Positions 35,310-43,678 of a stretch of 64,000 bases of DNA are shown in pieces. The DNA is from Nitrospira sp. (GTDB lineage: Bacteria; Nitrospirota; Nitrospiria; Nitrospirales; Nitrospiraceae), in contig JALHPO010000002.1 in assembly GCA_022842445.1 (NCBI GenBank), positions 248,001 through 312,000 on the forward strand. The letters run 5' to 3'. The position numbers and the translations under genes are program-made. The first letter of the stretch is position 1; each line of letters starts with the position of its first letter. The notes under the pieces were generated by a model. The model did no database searches. It was not told the DNA's origin and was given only the letters and a program-made list of their open reading frames with translations.

Positions 35310-37240
35310 TCCTTGGGAAAATTCTTAATGAACCGGTCCGCCACCAACTGCGTCGACAGAATTCCGACAAACGCCATATTGTCCCTTACACTGATCACCT
35401 GCCCCTGCCGTGCCTTCGCCACAAGCTTTCCCACGGTGCCGGGGTCGAACACACCGGCCTCGGTAATCGCGCGCGGCGAGAGCAATTCCTCGGCATAGTC
35501 ATGGAGTATCTCACTTCCGCTCCCCATCAAAAAACTCTGACTGTCAGGCGCCCGATAGGGTTGCTTGTGACGGTTTCTGACCGAGCGAGGGATGAGGTCG
35601 CCCACGGCTGCCTTCAGCAGATATTTCTCATTCAATACTTTCATCTTGAGCCGCGGAGACAACCGCGACGCAAACTCGACAACGCGATAATCCAGAAACG
35701 GGAAACGCCCTTCGACCGAATGGGCCATGGCCATCCGGTCTCCTTGAGACGACAAGATATAGCCCGGCAGCAGATAGGCAGCTTCGAGATACTGCGATTG
35801 CGAGAAACCGTCCCACTGCCGGAAACGGGATGGCAACTCTGCGCCGAGCCTGGCGATCGCATTGCAACCCTTCATCTGCTCCCGGCTCTCCCTCGAAAAA
35901 AACATCTTCAGCTTCGAGGTCATATCCCAGCGGGGCAAATGCGAGAAAAACGGGCTGTCGAGGTCGTCCTTTCGCACATGGAAAAATGCGCGCAAATACG
36001 CATCGGGTTGGGACTGCAGATTCTTCATATACGGATAGAGCCGCCTCAACAGGATCGGCCGCAATTTTGATTCCGGATACTTGGCCCAGAACCGCCGGAT
36101 CTTGGCTTCTTTAAAAATATCGTATCCGCCCAACACCTCATCCGACCCTTCGCCGGTCAGGACGACCTTATAGCCCTGTTCACGGACAAGCTTGGATAAG
36201 AGAAACAGCGGCGCAGGAGCGGTCCGTAATACGGGCTTTTCCGCGTGCCACACGACATCGGGAAACACACGGCCGATGTCCCCAGATGAACACAATACCC
36301 TTTCGTGATCTGTCTTGAGAAACTCACTGGCTTCGTTCTGGAAACTACTCTCATCGAACTCTTTATCCTCGAATGCGACGGAGAATGTTCTCAAATGCGT
36401 CGTTCCCAGTTTCTTCACCAGAGCCGCGATGACGGTCGAATCGAGCCCGCCGCTCAAATAGGCTCCGACCGGCACATCCGCCCTCAACCGAATGCGCGTG
36501 GCATCCAACAGAAGATCAAGCAGCATTTCGCGAGCTTCTTCTTCCCGCTGCACCTCCATGGACGGGTTGTAATCGAGCGTCCAGTATGGTTCAAGACGCG
36601 TTTTCCCCCGCTCAAACACCAGGGAATGTCCGGGGGGAAGCTCTGACACACCTTTAAAAATGGTCCGGGGAGGGAGCGTCACCCAGAATGTGAAGATCTC
36701 GTCAAGAGCTTCCAGATCAATCGAACGCGGCACAGAAGGCACGGCCAGCAAGGATTTTATTTCCGACCCGAAAACAAATCCCTCCGGAGTCCCGGCATAG
36801 AAGAGAGGACGGACGCCAAGACGGTCACGGGAAAGAAATAACCGCTCGCGCCTGGAATCCCAGATCGCAAAAGCCCACTGTCCGTTTAGATCATGGACAC
36901 AGTCTTCCCCCTTTTCCTCATACAGGTGAATAATGACTTCCGTATCAGATTGGCTTTGAAACCGGTGCCCCTTCCGGAGAAGCTCCTCTCGCAATTCCAC
37001 ATAATTGAATATTTCCCCATTGAAGGTAATCCAGACGGTTTTATCTTCGTTATGCATCGGCTGATGTCCACCGCCGACATCGATGATGCTTAATCTGGCA
37101 TGTGCCAATCCCACAGGACCTGCCACATGAAACCCTGTGGCATCCGGGCCTCGGTAATTGACCATCTCGATCATGCGGCGAAGCATCTGCTTGTCGCAGT
37201 GACCACTATTTTGCGCTACGAATCCGGCTATGCCGCACAT
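35306..37240 (-). CDS. Exosortase A-associated amidotransferase (asparagine synthase-like, second copy)
   Basis: 644 residues from the ATG at 37240, which directly follows a GTG; Cys2 of MCGIAGFVAQ is the glutaminase nucleophile. RGPDATGFHV and NGEIFNYVELREELL mark the N-terminal Ntn domain. AYLSGGLDSTVIAALVK near residue 260 is the PP-loop, followed by LTGEGSDEVLGGYDIF near 355. The protein fits the amidotransferases found beside exosortase A. It probably amidates a carboxylate, such as an acid on the carrier protein or a uronic acid, with ammonia from glutamine. It is the first gene after the 308-base leader carrying the ops-like element, so antitermination would act on it and all genes beyond. 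Confidence 0.88.
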   Translation of the reverse strand: MCGIAGFVAQNSGHCDKQMLRRMIEMVNYRGPDATGFHVAGPVGLAHARLSIIDVGGGHQPMHNEDKTVWITFNGEIFNYVELREELLRKGHRFQSQSDTEVIIHLYEEKGEDCVHDLNGQWAFAIWDSRRERLFLSRDRLGVRPLFYAGTPEGFVFGSEIKSLLAVPSVPRSIDLEALDEIFTFWVTLPPRTIFKGVSELPPGHSLVFERGKTRLEPYWTLDYNPSMEVQREEEAREMLLDLLLDATRIRLRADVPVGAYLSGGLDSTVIAALVKKLGTTHLRTFSVAFEDKEFDESSFQNEASEFLKTDHERVLCSSGDIGRVFPDVVWHAEKPVLRTAPAPLFLLSKLVREQGYKVVLTGEGSDEVLGGYDIFKEAKIRRFWAKYPESKLRPILLRRLYPYMKNLQSQPDAYLRAFFHVRKDDLDSPFFSHLPRWDMTSKLKMFFSRESREQMKGCNAIARLGAELPSRFRQWDGFSQSQYLEAAYLLPGYILSSQGDRMAMAHSVEGRFPFLDYRVVEFASRLSPRLKMKVLNEKYLLKAAVGDLIPRSVRNRHKQPYRAPDSQSFLMGSGSEILHDYAEELLSPRAITEAGVFDPGTVGKLVAKARQGQVISVRDNMAFVGILSTQLVADRFIKNFPKE

Positions 37241-37548
37241 CACGTCACCAAAACTTTTGCTGCAACCACCCTATACTGCTGCATCATGGTCAGGCTTTAT
37301 TTGCTTGAAGCGCGGAACTTTGTTCGTCAGAGAGGAGACCGGACAGGCTACCGCCATCCTGGTGCAGAGGCCAGAAAATAAGCTTCATACAGGTCCATTT
37401 TCTTGCACCGGCATCATCACTGTTCCAGCGGATATAACATGCCCCCAGGAACAGCGATGACGTTCCAGCCTACTCAGGGAACGTCTTTCGGTCCAGCTCT
37501 TTCGCTAAATTGATCTGGGACTCTCGGCTGTAAACACCTGTTGACGGA
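37241..37548 (-). promoter_or_regulatory. 308-base leader between the RfaH-like gene and the amidotransferase gene
   Basis: No protein-like frame fills this gap. It holds a perfect 8-base-pair hairpin (GACGTTCC and GGAACGTC, 37459-37485, 11-base loop) without a T-run. About 104 bases further on is the ops/JUMPstart-like element listed separately. Three tiny frames starting with ATG are present (the last, 37290-37388, has 32 codons and covers the ops-like site), but none has a convincing ribosome site. The length and content suit a transcribed leader subject to antitermination. Confidence 0.5.
37344..37376 (-). promoter_or_regulatory. ops/JUMPstart-like antitermination element
   Basis: On the minus strand, 37355 down to 37344 reads GGCGGTAGCCTG. 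The enterobacterial ops element recognised by RfaH is GGCGGTAGCGTG, so 11 of 12 bases match, in the correct orientation. Just before it, TTCTGG and CCAGGA (37376-37371 and 37362-37357) can pair around an eight-base loop. In the JUMPstart sequence a CTGG...CCAGG pair likewise directly precedes ops. It lies 103 bases before the amidotransferase ATG and downstream of a gene for an RfaH-like protein. Match and position are seen; function is inferred. Confidence 0.6.
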
Positions 37549-38055
37549 TCAGGCATTCACAATGGATTTTAGATCCAGGACCACTCGCACCTGACAAGCC
37601 AGCATTTTCATCAAGAGCATCGCCCGCTGCTGTCCGACCAACTCCCGCTCGAAGACGGCGTCTAAGCCACGTAGAGGACCTTCCTGTATCCGCACTGCCT
37701 CGCCATGGGAGAATCGCGGAGAATGCGGAACAAACACTCCTGCTTGAAGCCTCATAGAAATCTCGTCAATGATCTCATCACTTACAACGGCCGGGGCTGA
37801 TCCGAATGACACCACGCTGTGGACCCCATTGGCATACTGAACCATCCGCCATCGTGAAAGGGAGAATTTTGCAAACAGATACCCGGGAAACAGCGGGCTC
37901 ACCACCTTCCTCATCTTCCGTTTGATCACACGCTGCTCTTGGATACGAGGACAGAGGACCTCGATGCCGCTATGCATGAGACTCGACTCAACAACACCCT
38001 CCTGGTGAGGTTTCGCTCTCACCACATGCCATTCTATCGCCGACTGTTCAGCCAT
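37549..38055 (-). CDS. RfaH/NusG-like transcription antitermination protein
   Basis: 168 residues from the ATG at 38055, which overlaps the deacetylase stop. The NGN domain begins EWHVVRAKPHQEGVVESSL, then GIEVLCPRIQEQ near 30, the hallmark VSPLFPGYLFAKF near 52-65, and GVHSVVSFGSAPAVVSDE near 78-95. A KOW-type half follows (FSHGEAVRIQEGPLRGLDAVF near 115). RfaH has the same LFP-x-YLF and FG-x-xPA-x-V pattern. Such proteins bind paused RNA polymerase at an ops site and suppress termination across long polysaccharide operons. The next 308 bases contain an ops-like site in the right orientation, so this protein may control its own downstream operon. Confidence 0.85.
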   Translation of the reverse strand: MAEQSAIEWHVVRAKPHQEGVVESSLMHSGIEVLCPRIQEQRVIKRKMRKVVSPLFPGYLFAKFSLSRWRMVQYANGVHSVVSFGSAPAVVSDEIIDEISMRLQAGVFVPHSPRFSHGEAVRIQEGPLRGLDAVFERELVGQQRAMLLMKMLACQVRVVLDLKSIVNA

Positions 38056-38980
38056 TGTTCCTCTCCATCGCCAGACATCGGCCCGCACAACTTTCTATAA
38101 CCCCGACTGGATTCGCATGAGCGCCACAGACGGTCCCGACCGCATCCACCGCTTCCCGTATCGTGGCAAACCTGAAATCAGATATTAGCTGACGCATGCG
38201 CACCTCTGTTTTCCCCAGATTCAAGTAATGCCGGAATCGAGAGAGCATCGATCCGCTCATCCGCGGCTGATCAGGATCGAATTCCCAGGGATGAAAATAC
38301 ATGATCAGCGGATGACCGTCAGCAGCCGCACTGGAGAGCAATCTGCGCAAGACGGGATATGGATACAACCGGAAGTATCCCCCCCCTGCAATGGGAACCC
38401 GAACAGGCCCCACCTTCAGCGTGGAAGGAGGCACTTCCCAGAGAGAACCGGATTCAGTCTCTATGCGATGACAGTAAGGATCGGCACCCGGCATCCCGTA
38501 TCGGTCATGCTGAACCGGGAAAATACTCGAGTCGTACAGAAAACCTTCCTCGACCAGCACTTCAAGAGCCCAACGCGTCTGGGGGGTGATCGTAAAAGAC
38601 GGCGCCCGATAGCCGTGAATCGCTGTGCCGGTAATGTTCTCTATCGTCTCCTTGCTCTTTCTGACGTCCTCACGAAACTGCGCAGGCTGCTGCGACGTGA
38701 TCATTTCATGACCAAACCCGTGAGAGGCGATCTCATGCCCCCGAGCCGCAATGGCCTTCACCAGATTGGGATGCCTCAGCGCTATCCAGCCGAGCACAAA
38801 AAAAGTGGCATGGATTCCATGGAGCGAGAGAAGAGCAAGTATTTTGTCCACATTCCGCTCAACCCGGCTTTCATAACTCTCCCACTTATTCCTTCTCTCG
38901 TCAGACCAGAAAGCGGAAACTTGAAAGTGTTCTTCCACATCGAACGACAGCGCATGCACCTTACCCGGAATACCGCTCAT
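38048..38980 (-). CDS. Polysaccharide deacetylase, PEP-CTERM locus type
   Basis: 310 residues. The start VHALSFDVEEHFQVSAFW (residues 8-25) is diagnostic for the deacetylase subfamily beside exosortase A: the catalytic Asp is in SFDVEE. The metal-binding HxxxH is ASHGFGHEMITSQ near 85, GYRAPSFTITPQTRWALEVL is near 120, and FHPWEFDPDQPRM near 230 supplies the late His. It deacetylates N-acetyl sugars in the EPS, which would free amino groups for later modification. The gene ends inside the start of the RfaH-like gene and is six bases after the sugar transferase gene. Confidence 0.9.
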   Translation of the reverse strand: MSGIPGKVHALSFDVEEHFQVSAFWSDERRNKWESYESRVERNVDKILALLSLHGIHATFFVLGWIALRHPNLVKAIAARGHEIASHGFGHEMITSQQPAQFREDVRKSKETIENITGTAIHGYRAPSFTITPQTRWALEVLVEEGFLYDSSIFPVQHDRYGMPGADPYCHRIETESGSLWEVPPSTLKVGPVRVPIAGGGYFRLYPYPVLRRLLSSAAADGHPLIMYFHPWEFDPDQPRMSGSMLSRFRHYLNLGKTEVRMRQLISDFRFATIREAVDAVGTVCGAHANPVGVIESCAGRCLAMERNNG

Positions 38981-38985
38981 ATTCG

Positions 38986-40032
38986 CTACCGGGCTCCTTC
39001 GCCAAGCAGAACGACTCTGATGGTCTCGATGAGAATCCGCATGTCCAGCCCGAATGTCATATTCTTGACGTAATACAGATCATATTGGAGCTTAGCATGC
39101 GCATCTTCGGTCGTCGCTCCATAACGAAATTGCGTTTGTGCCCAACCTGTCAGGCCCGGACGAACTGTGTGCCGGATGTCGTAGTAGGGAATGAGCATCC
39201 TGAGTTCGCTCACAAATACCGGTCGCTCGGGGCGCGGCCCGACGAGACTCATTTCCCCTCTCATAACATTATAGAGCTGAGGAATCTCATCGAGCCGGGA
39301 CTTTCGTAGCATCCTACCGACCCGGGATACCCTGGGATCGTTTCTCACCGCCCACCGCGGCCCGTTATTTTCGGCTTCGGTACACATCGACCTGAATTTC
39401 CAGATCATGAACGGCTGGCCGCGCAAGCCAACACGCATCTGGCGGTAAAATATCGGACCGGGCGAATCAATCTTGATCAGAAGCCCGATCAATCCCAGTA
39501 CCGGGATAAGCGATAATAATCCGACGACGGAGATCGCCAGGTCCAATAACCTTTTCAATCCTCTCGCTAAAAGTCTGCGCTTGAAACCGGTCGAAAATAT
39601 CAGGGCACTCGGTCGCAGTTGATCGATGGAAAGCCGTCCGGATACCTCTTCAAACAATTGATGCCCGTCGATAACCTCAATTCCTCTCGCCTTGAAGTCC
39701 AGGAGCGCCTTGACCGGGAGTGACGACCGTCGATCCTCGACACACACCACGATGGCATGAATGGAGAATTTATCGACAACTTCCCCGAGATCTTCATAGC
39801 CTCCGATAATTTGCGGAGCTTCCTGGCCAGACATCTCTCGGGAAGAGCCTTGATCGACCACCCCTATGACCTGCCATGTCGTCCATCGTTTTTCCGCAAG
39901 GACCTGACATAGCTCGGATGCGAGCTGACCATGCCCGAGAATGACTGCGCGTCGCTTGAGGCTGTACGGACTGAATTGCCGGTCATCCTCCCTCTCTATG
40001 TCAAGCGCTAGAGGTGCTGCCATCTTTTCCAT
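38986..40032 (-). CDS. Polyprenyl-phosphate sugar phosphotransferase (initiating transferase), short form
   Basis: 348 residues. An N-terminal nucleotide-binding-like domain (VILGHGQLASELCQVLAEKR, then AIVVCVEDRRSSLPVKALL) is followed by one membrane segment (DLAISVVGLLSLIPVLGLIG) and the catalytic domain. The latter has PGPIFYRQMRVGLRGQPF near 190, IWKFRSMCTEAENNG, VGPRPERPVFVSE near 270 and RPGLTGWAQ near 300. It moves a sugar phosphate from a nucleotide sugar to undecaprenyl phosphate and starts repeat-unit synthesis. The four-helix membrane bundle that usually precedes the first domain in WbaP/EpsB-type proteins (about 450-470 residues) is absent. Translated right after the BY-kinase (one base gap). 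Confidence 0.88.
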   Translation of the reverse strand: MEKMAAPLALDIEREDDRQFSPYSLKRRAVILGHGQLASELCQVLAEKRWTTWQVIGVVDQGSSREMSGQEAPQIIGGYEDLGEVVDKFSIHAIVVCVEDRRSSLPVKALLDFKARGIEVIDGHQLFEEVSGRLSIDQLRPSALIFSTGFKRRLLARGLKRLLDLAISVVGLLSLIPVLGLIGLLIKIDSPGPIFYRQMRVGLRGQPFMIWKFRSMCTEAENNGPRWAVRNDPRVSRVGRMLRKSRLDEIPQLYNVMRGEMSLVGPRPERPVFVSELRMLIPYYDIRHTVRPGLTGWAQTQFRYGATTEDAHAKLQYDLYYVKNMTFGLDMRILIETIRVVLLGEGAR

Positions 40033-40033
40033 C

Positions 40034-42340
40034 TTACCTTCTCGTCACGTAACGATCGTCATGCCGGTCATCGTAATGGTATTGATAGTGAGGAATGGAC
40101 GCTGATTCCATTCCGGCAAGTATGATTCCGACTTGGCCTTGAGGCCGAAGTGCCTTCATTGCCTTTTCAACCACCTCACGATTCGTCTTTCCGGCCAGAA
40201 TGACAAACACCATCATGTCAGCAAGCCTCGATAAGAAGTTGAGATCGGCCAACGGAAACATCGGTGGAGCGTCGAGTAGAATCTGATCGAATCTGGGTCG
40301 AAGTTCATTGATCAACCCTTCCAATTGACGGATCTTTGATAATTCAACCATCTGTTCGCTATCAGTTCCGGAGGGCAATACCCACAGAGGAATCTCATCA
40401 ACTCTGTGGAGACAGGCGTCTATACCGCAGGTGCCTTTCCAGTAATCACTTAATCCTGGCTTAGAGGAGACCCCCAGGTACCTACCAACGGCAGGTCGCT
40501 TAAAGTCGCAATCGATGATGAGCGTTTTCTTATCCAGACCTTGAGCAAACACGTGTCCGAGGTTGATAGTTGTCGTGCTTTTCCCCTCTCCCATCACCGA
40601 GCTTGTTATCAACGCGACTGGATGTTCCCGCTCTCTTGACATGAGAGCCAACCGTGTCGCCGCTACCCGATACTGTTCTGTGATCATAGAATTCGGCCAC
40701 CACTTGGCGATCACATTCCAAGACACGGCGGAAGGCAGAACTTTCTCCGCCAATTGTGTTTCGGGGACAGTATCCGCCTTACTCTTCCCTCGATAAGGCA
40801 ACAAAAATGATCTCTTATTACTCCCTAGCGGTGGTGACGAGGCAGCGGCTATCTTCTCCCTGGCCCCCAGCAAGGTATTAAAGGCTGGAATACCCGCAAG
40901 CACAGGAACCCCCAACAGTCTTTCAACCTCTTCCTCACGCCTCAATGCAGGCCTCAGTAATTCAGCCGCGACCGCAGATCCACCACCGAGTCCGCACCCC
41001 ACAACGAGACCACCTAACAGAATAGCCAGTTGATTGGGCGATTCAGGAGTAACGGGAAGGTTGGCCGGGTCAAGAATACGGAATTGTTCCCCCTTCTGTC
41101 GCTTTTCCAGATTCTCCGCCAGGCGGGCATTCAACCTCTTATCGAGCAGCGATTGATAGTTCTTCTGCATATTGTCATAGTCGCGAACGAGTATCATAAG
41201 CTCTTGCTCGCGAACCGGCGTCCGCTCCACTCGACCTTCATACTGTTTGATTTGATCAAGCAAGCGGCGAAGCCGCTCTTTTAAGACTGACACCTCGTTC
41301 TTCGCCTCATCCCGCTGACGCATGAGGTCTCGGACCATCGGATCTATCAAATTGGCGGATCCGGGCGTGACTTCGTCCTTCGAGACACCGTACTTAGCGG
41401 CCAATTGGCTCTTCACTGCCTCAATCTCCTGGCGGGTTTGCAGAATATCAGGGTACGTCTCGCGGTACTCGGCTGAAAGTGTCGTAAGCGTACGTTCCAG
41501 TTCAGCCAGACGGGTGATGAGCGGATCTCTCCCGCGCCCTTGGTTCGTGGAGTCGGACGGAGTTTGGATTTGAGCTCCCACGCTACTGGTCGCGTCACTG
41601 ACTTGTTTCTCAAAAATGGCAACTCGATTCATGGCCGATTGGATATTGTCCCGAGCCGCATTGACATCCATCTGGAGGCGGTCAAGGCTTCGAAGATTTG
41701 CCTCCATCTGCTGAGGCAGTTCGCCCATATATTTAGTTCGGAAGTCACTGATCGCCCGCTCCTGCTCTTCAAGTCTCAACTCTTCGGAACGCAATTCCTG
41801 CTCAAGAAATCCAGAAGTCCCTTCAAGTACTTGCTCTCGGAACTGCAAGTCTTGCTCAATAAATTGAGCAGCCAAAACCTCCGTCACTTTCATGGCAATC
41901 ACAGGATCACTATGTTCAAATGTCAGGGTAAAGCCTTCCGTAGTATCTACCCCCTGAAAATGCCCGAGCCGCATTTTTGTAATCTTGGCCTTTTGCCTCA
42001 TTGCCTGGACCGCACTCTCCCGCTCCAAAGACGACATTTGGGGATTGATCAGTCCAAACTGTTCAGCCACCTTTGTTAACGATGTTCGACTCATAACTGT
42101 TTGCTGGATAGCATTCAATCTTCCATCGGTCGTCCCCTCGACTCCTGACTTCACGTAGCTCGTGGATATTTTCTGGCCTTCCACAAGTACGGTTGCAGTC
42201 GAGCGGTATTTTTTGGGTAGAACCACGCACAAAACCACCGAGACGGCCATGCATGCCAGAACAACTCCCAGAACCATCCATTTGCGCCGGCGAAGGATCC
42301 CGAGATAGTCGTCCATCGTTAATTCACCTGATCCGCTCAT
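40034..42340 (-). CDS. Wzz-type chain-length protein fused to a BY-kinase
   Basis: 768 residues. Wzz domain: membrane segment GVVLACMAVSVVLCVVLPKK near residue 18, a long coiled coil (about 170-400, rich in Glu/Arg/Gln, e.g. EQELRSEELRLEEQERAISD), then a second membrane segment (LAILLGGLVVGCGLGGGSAV) near 445. Kinase: Walker A SSVMGEGKSTTTINLG (GEGKS at 584-588), Walker A' LIIDCDFKRP near 607 and Walker B ILLDAPPM near 688. The tail HYQYHYDDRHDDRY carries the tyrosine cluster that BY-kinases autophosphorylate. It controls chain length and export together with the Wza-like proteins. Confidence 0.92.
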   Translation of the reverse strand: MSGSGELTMDDYLGILRRRKWMVLGVVLACMAVSVVLCVVLPKKYRSTATVLVEGQKISTSYVKSGVEGTTDGRLNAIQQTVMSRTSLTKVAEQFGLINPQMSSLERESAVQAMRQKAKITKMRLGHFQGVDTTEGFTLTFEHSDPVIAMKVTEVLAAQFIEQDLQFREQVLEGTSGFLEQELRSEELRLEEQERAISDFRTKYMGELPQQMEANLRSLDRLQMDVNAARDNIQSAMNRVAIFEKQVSDATSSVGAQIQTPSDSTNQGRGRDPLITRLAELERTLTTLSAEYRETYPDILQTRQEIEAVKSQLAAKYGVSKDEVTPGSANLIDPMVRDLMRQRDEAKNEVSVLKERLRRLLDQIKQYEGRVERTPVREQELMILVRDYDNMQKNYQSLLDKRLNARLAENLEKRQKGEQFRILDPANLPVTPESPNQLAILLGGLVVGCGLGGGSAVAAELLRPALRREEEVERLLGVPVLAGIPAFNTLLGAREKIAAASSPPLGSNKRSFLLPYRGKSKADTVPETQLAEKVLPSAVSWNVIAKWWPNSMITEQYRVAATRLALMSREREHPVALITSSVMGEGKSTTTINLGHVFAQGLDKKTLIIDCDFKRPAVGRYLGVSSKPGLSDYWKGTCGIDACLHRVDEIPLWVLPSGTDSEQMVELSKIRQLEGLINELRPRFDQILLDAPPMFPLADLNFLSRLADMMVFVILAGKTNREVVEKAMKALRPQGQVGIILAGMESASIPHYQYHYDDRHDDRYVTRR

Positions 42341-42343
42341 CTT

Positions 42344-43678
42344 CTAGTTCCATTCCATGGTGAACGACACCATACCAGTTTGACGGTTGAACCTACTGGT
42401 CGCGCTCGATTCATTAATGATAAACTCGCCATGGCTCCCCGTCACGCTTACAGTCATCCCCGGATAAAAAGCATACACCAGCGATCCGTTGACACCGATG
42501 GACTCAAATCGAAGGCCTTGTTGCCCAGTTGAAGTGTTCACGGCATAGTTCGCCCCAAACCCAACCCTCCACTGACTGCTGATGCTGTACGAGAATGCTG
42601 CACCCACCCCATCACTAATTAGGAGTGCTGCTTGCACAAAATAGCTTGGGAATACATTTCTCGTGTAAGAGATCTCTGCGGTTCTTCTACTATCCTGCCA
42701 TTGCAAGCCAGCACGCATGGTCCATATGACCTTGTCCGGGAAACGCGCCTCAACTGAAAGACCTGGAGAAATTTCTGCGCGTAATTCCTGACTCAGGATT
42801 GATCTCCATGTCACCATTCCTCCATGAATGGCGGAAGTAAAGCTTTGCACACTTGGGCTGCTAGTTGACTCGATTAACACTTGACGATAGACATAGGACG
42901 TTCCGATAGTGTGCGACTGCGAAACGCGATACATCGGCCCAGCTGAAACCGAATGAATAGTGTTATTGAACAGCGCTGTTGAAACATCTGAATCACTTAA
43001 TTGTGATTGCGGTTGGCCAACGTACCGCCTCAACTGCAATGAATAAGAAGCATTAAACTGTGTCAAGGGAGTCATCTGATAGGTGCCTTGTGCTGCAGTG
43101 TTGTTGGTTAATGAATTATTCCGTACTGCTTGAATCCCCCGCGTGAAATCCGACTCCGGCGACAAAGGCGTAATAAACGCCGGCGACTCCGGAAAATACG
43201 TAGCTGCCTCAGAGAGATTCAGCTTAAGGCCTCGAACCATTCTCTCCGTAAACCTGTCCAAAGTAGCATTGAGACCTACGTTGGCCCCAATATAATTGAG
43301 TTCTGGATTGCGAGCATAAATGCTTGACATCGCAGTTCCGACAAATGATCCCTCCACTAGATCGCTCGAATACTCCACGCGGGCACCCGGACGAATGTCC
43401 GTCACAAAATCAGATACCTGCCTACCTGCACCAAAGAAAATATTACTTTCATACCTCTCGGATACAGTAATCATAGGAATCACTCGAAAGGACGATCCTC
43501 CGGAAGAGCCTCGCACTCCCTGACCACCTTCAGTTTGTGCGGCTCCTTGTTGCCCTTGTCCTCGTTCGTAGGAAGTCTGTGCCATAGCAAGATCGGCTTT
43601 CGCTGAAACCAACGCGCCGGAGGCAACCAAAGCCCAGAAACAGAATGCTCTCGGGACACGACCATCACGGCACAACAA
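42344..43678 (-). CDS. Outer-membrane beta-barrel protein, PEP-CTERM system-associated
   Basis: 444 residues with a signal peptide (AFCFWALVASGALVSAKADLAMA, cleavage near residue 33). After a Gly/Gln-rich linker the protein consists of alternating beta-strands with aromatic girdles (FRVIPMITVSERYESNIFFG, VEYSSDLVEGSFVGTAMSSI) and ends in a short strand closing FTMEWN, as barrel proteins do with a final aromatic/Asn. It resembles the uncharacterised family found beside exosortase A, probably an EPS outer-membrane channel or assembly factor. The start is TTG (43678 or 43675), overlapping the Wza-like stop by about 14 bases; the exact start is uncertain. Confidence 0.78.
   Translation of the reverse strand: MLCRDGRVPRAFCFWALVASGALVSAKADLAMAQTSYERGQGQQGAAQTEGGQGVRGSSGGSSFRVIPMITVSERYESNIFFGAGRQVSDFVTDIRPGARVEYSSDLVEGSFVGTAMSSIYARNPELNYIGANVGLNATLDRFTERMVRGLKLNLSEAATYFPESPAFITPLSPESDFTRGIQAVRNNSLTNNTAAQGTYQMTPLTQFNASYSLQLRRYVGQPQSQLSDSDVSTALFNNTIHSVSAGPMYRVSQSHTIGTSYVYRQVLIESTSSPSVQSFTSAIHGGMVTWRSILSQELRAEISPGLSVEARFPDKVIWTMRAGLQWQDSRRTAEISYTRNVFPSYFVQAALLISDGVGAAFSYSISSQWRVGFGANYAVNTSTGQQGLRFESIGVNGSLVYAFYPGMTVSVTGSHGEFIINESSATSRFNRQTGMVSFTMEWN

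Noticed and set aside
37290..37388. A 32-codon frame covering the ops-like site in the leader, preceded by two shorter frames
   Set aside because: No Shine-Dalgarno, and such length arises easily by chance; a leader peptide is possible but not supported.
37459..37485. The perfect hairpin in the leader as an intrinsic terminator
   Set aside because: No T-run follows on either strand; it might be structural, but not a standard terminator.
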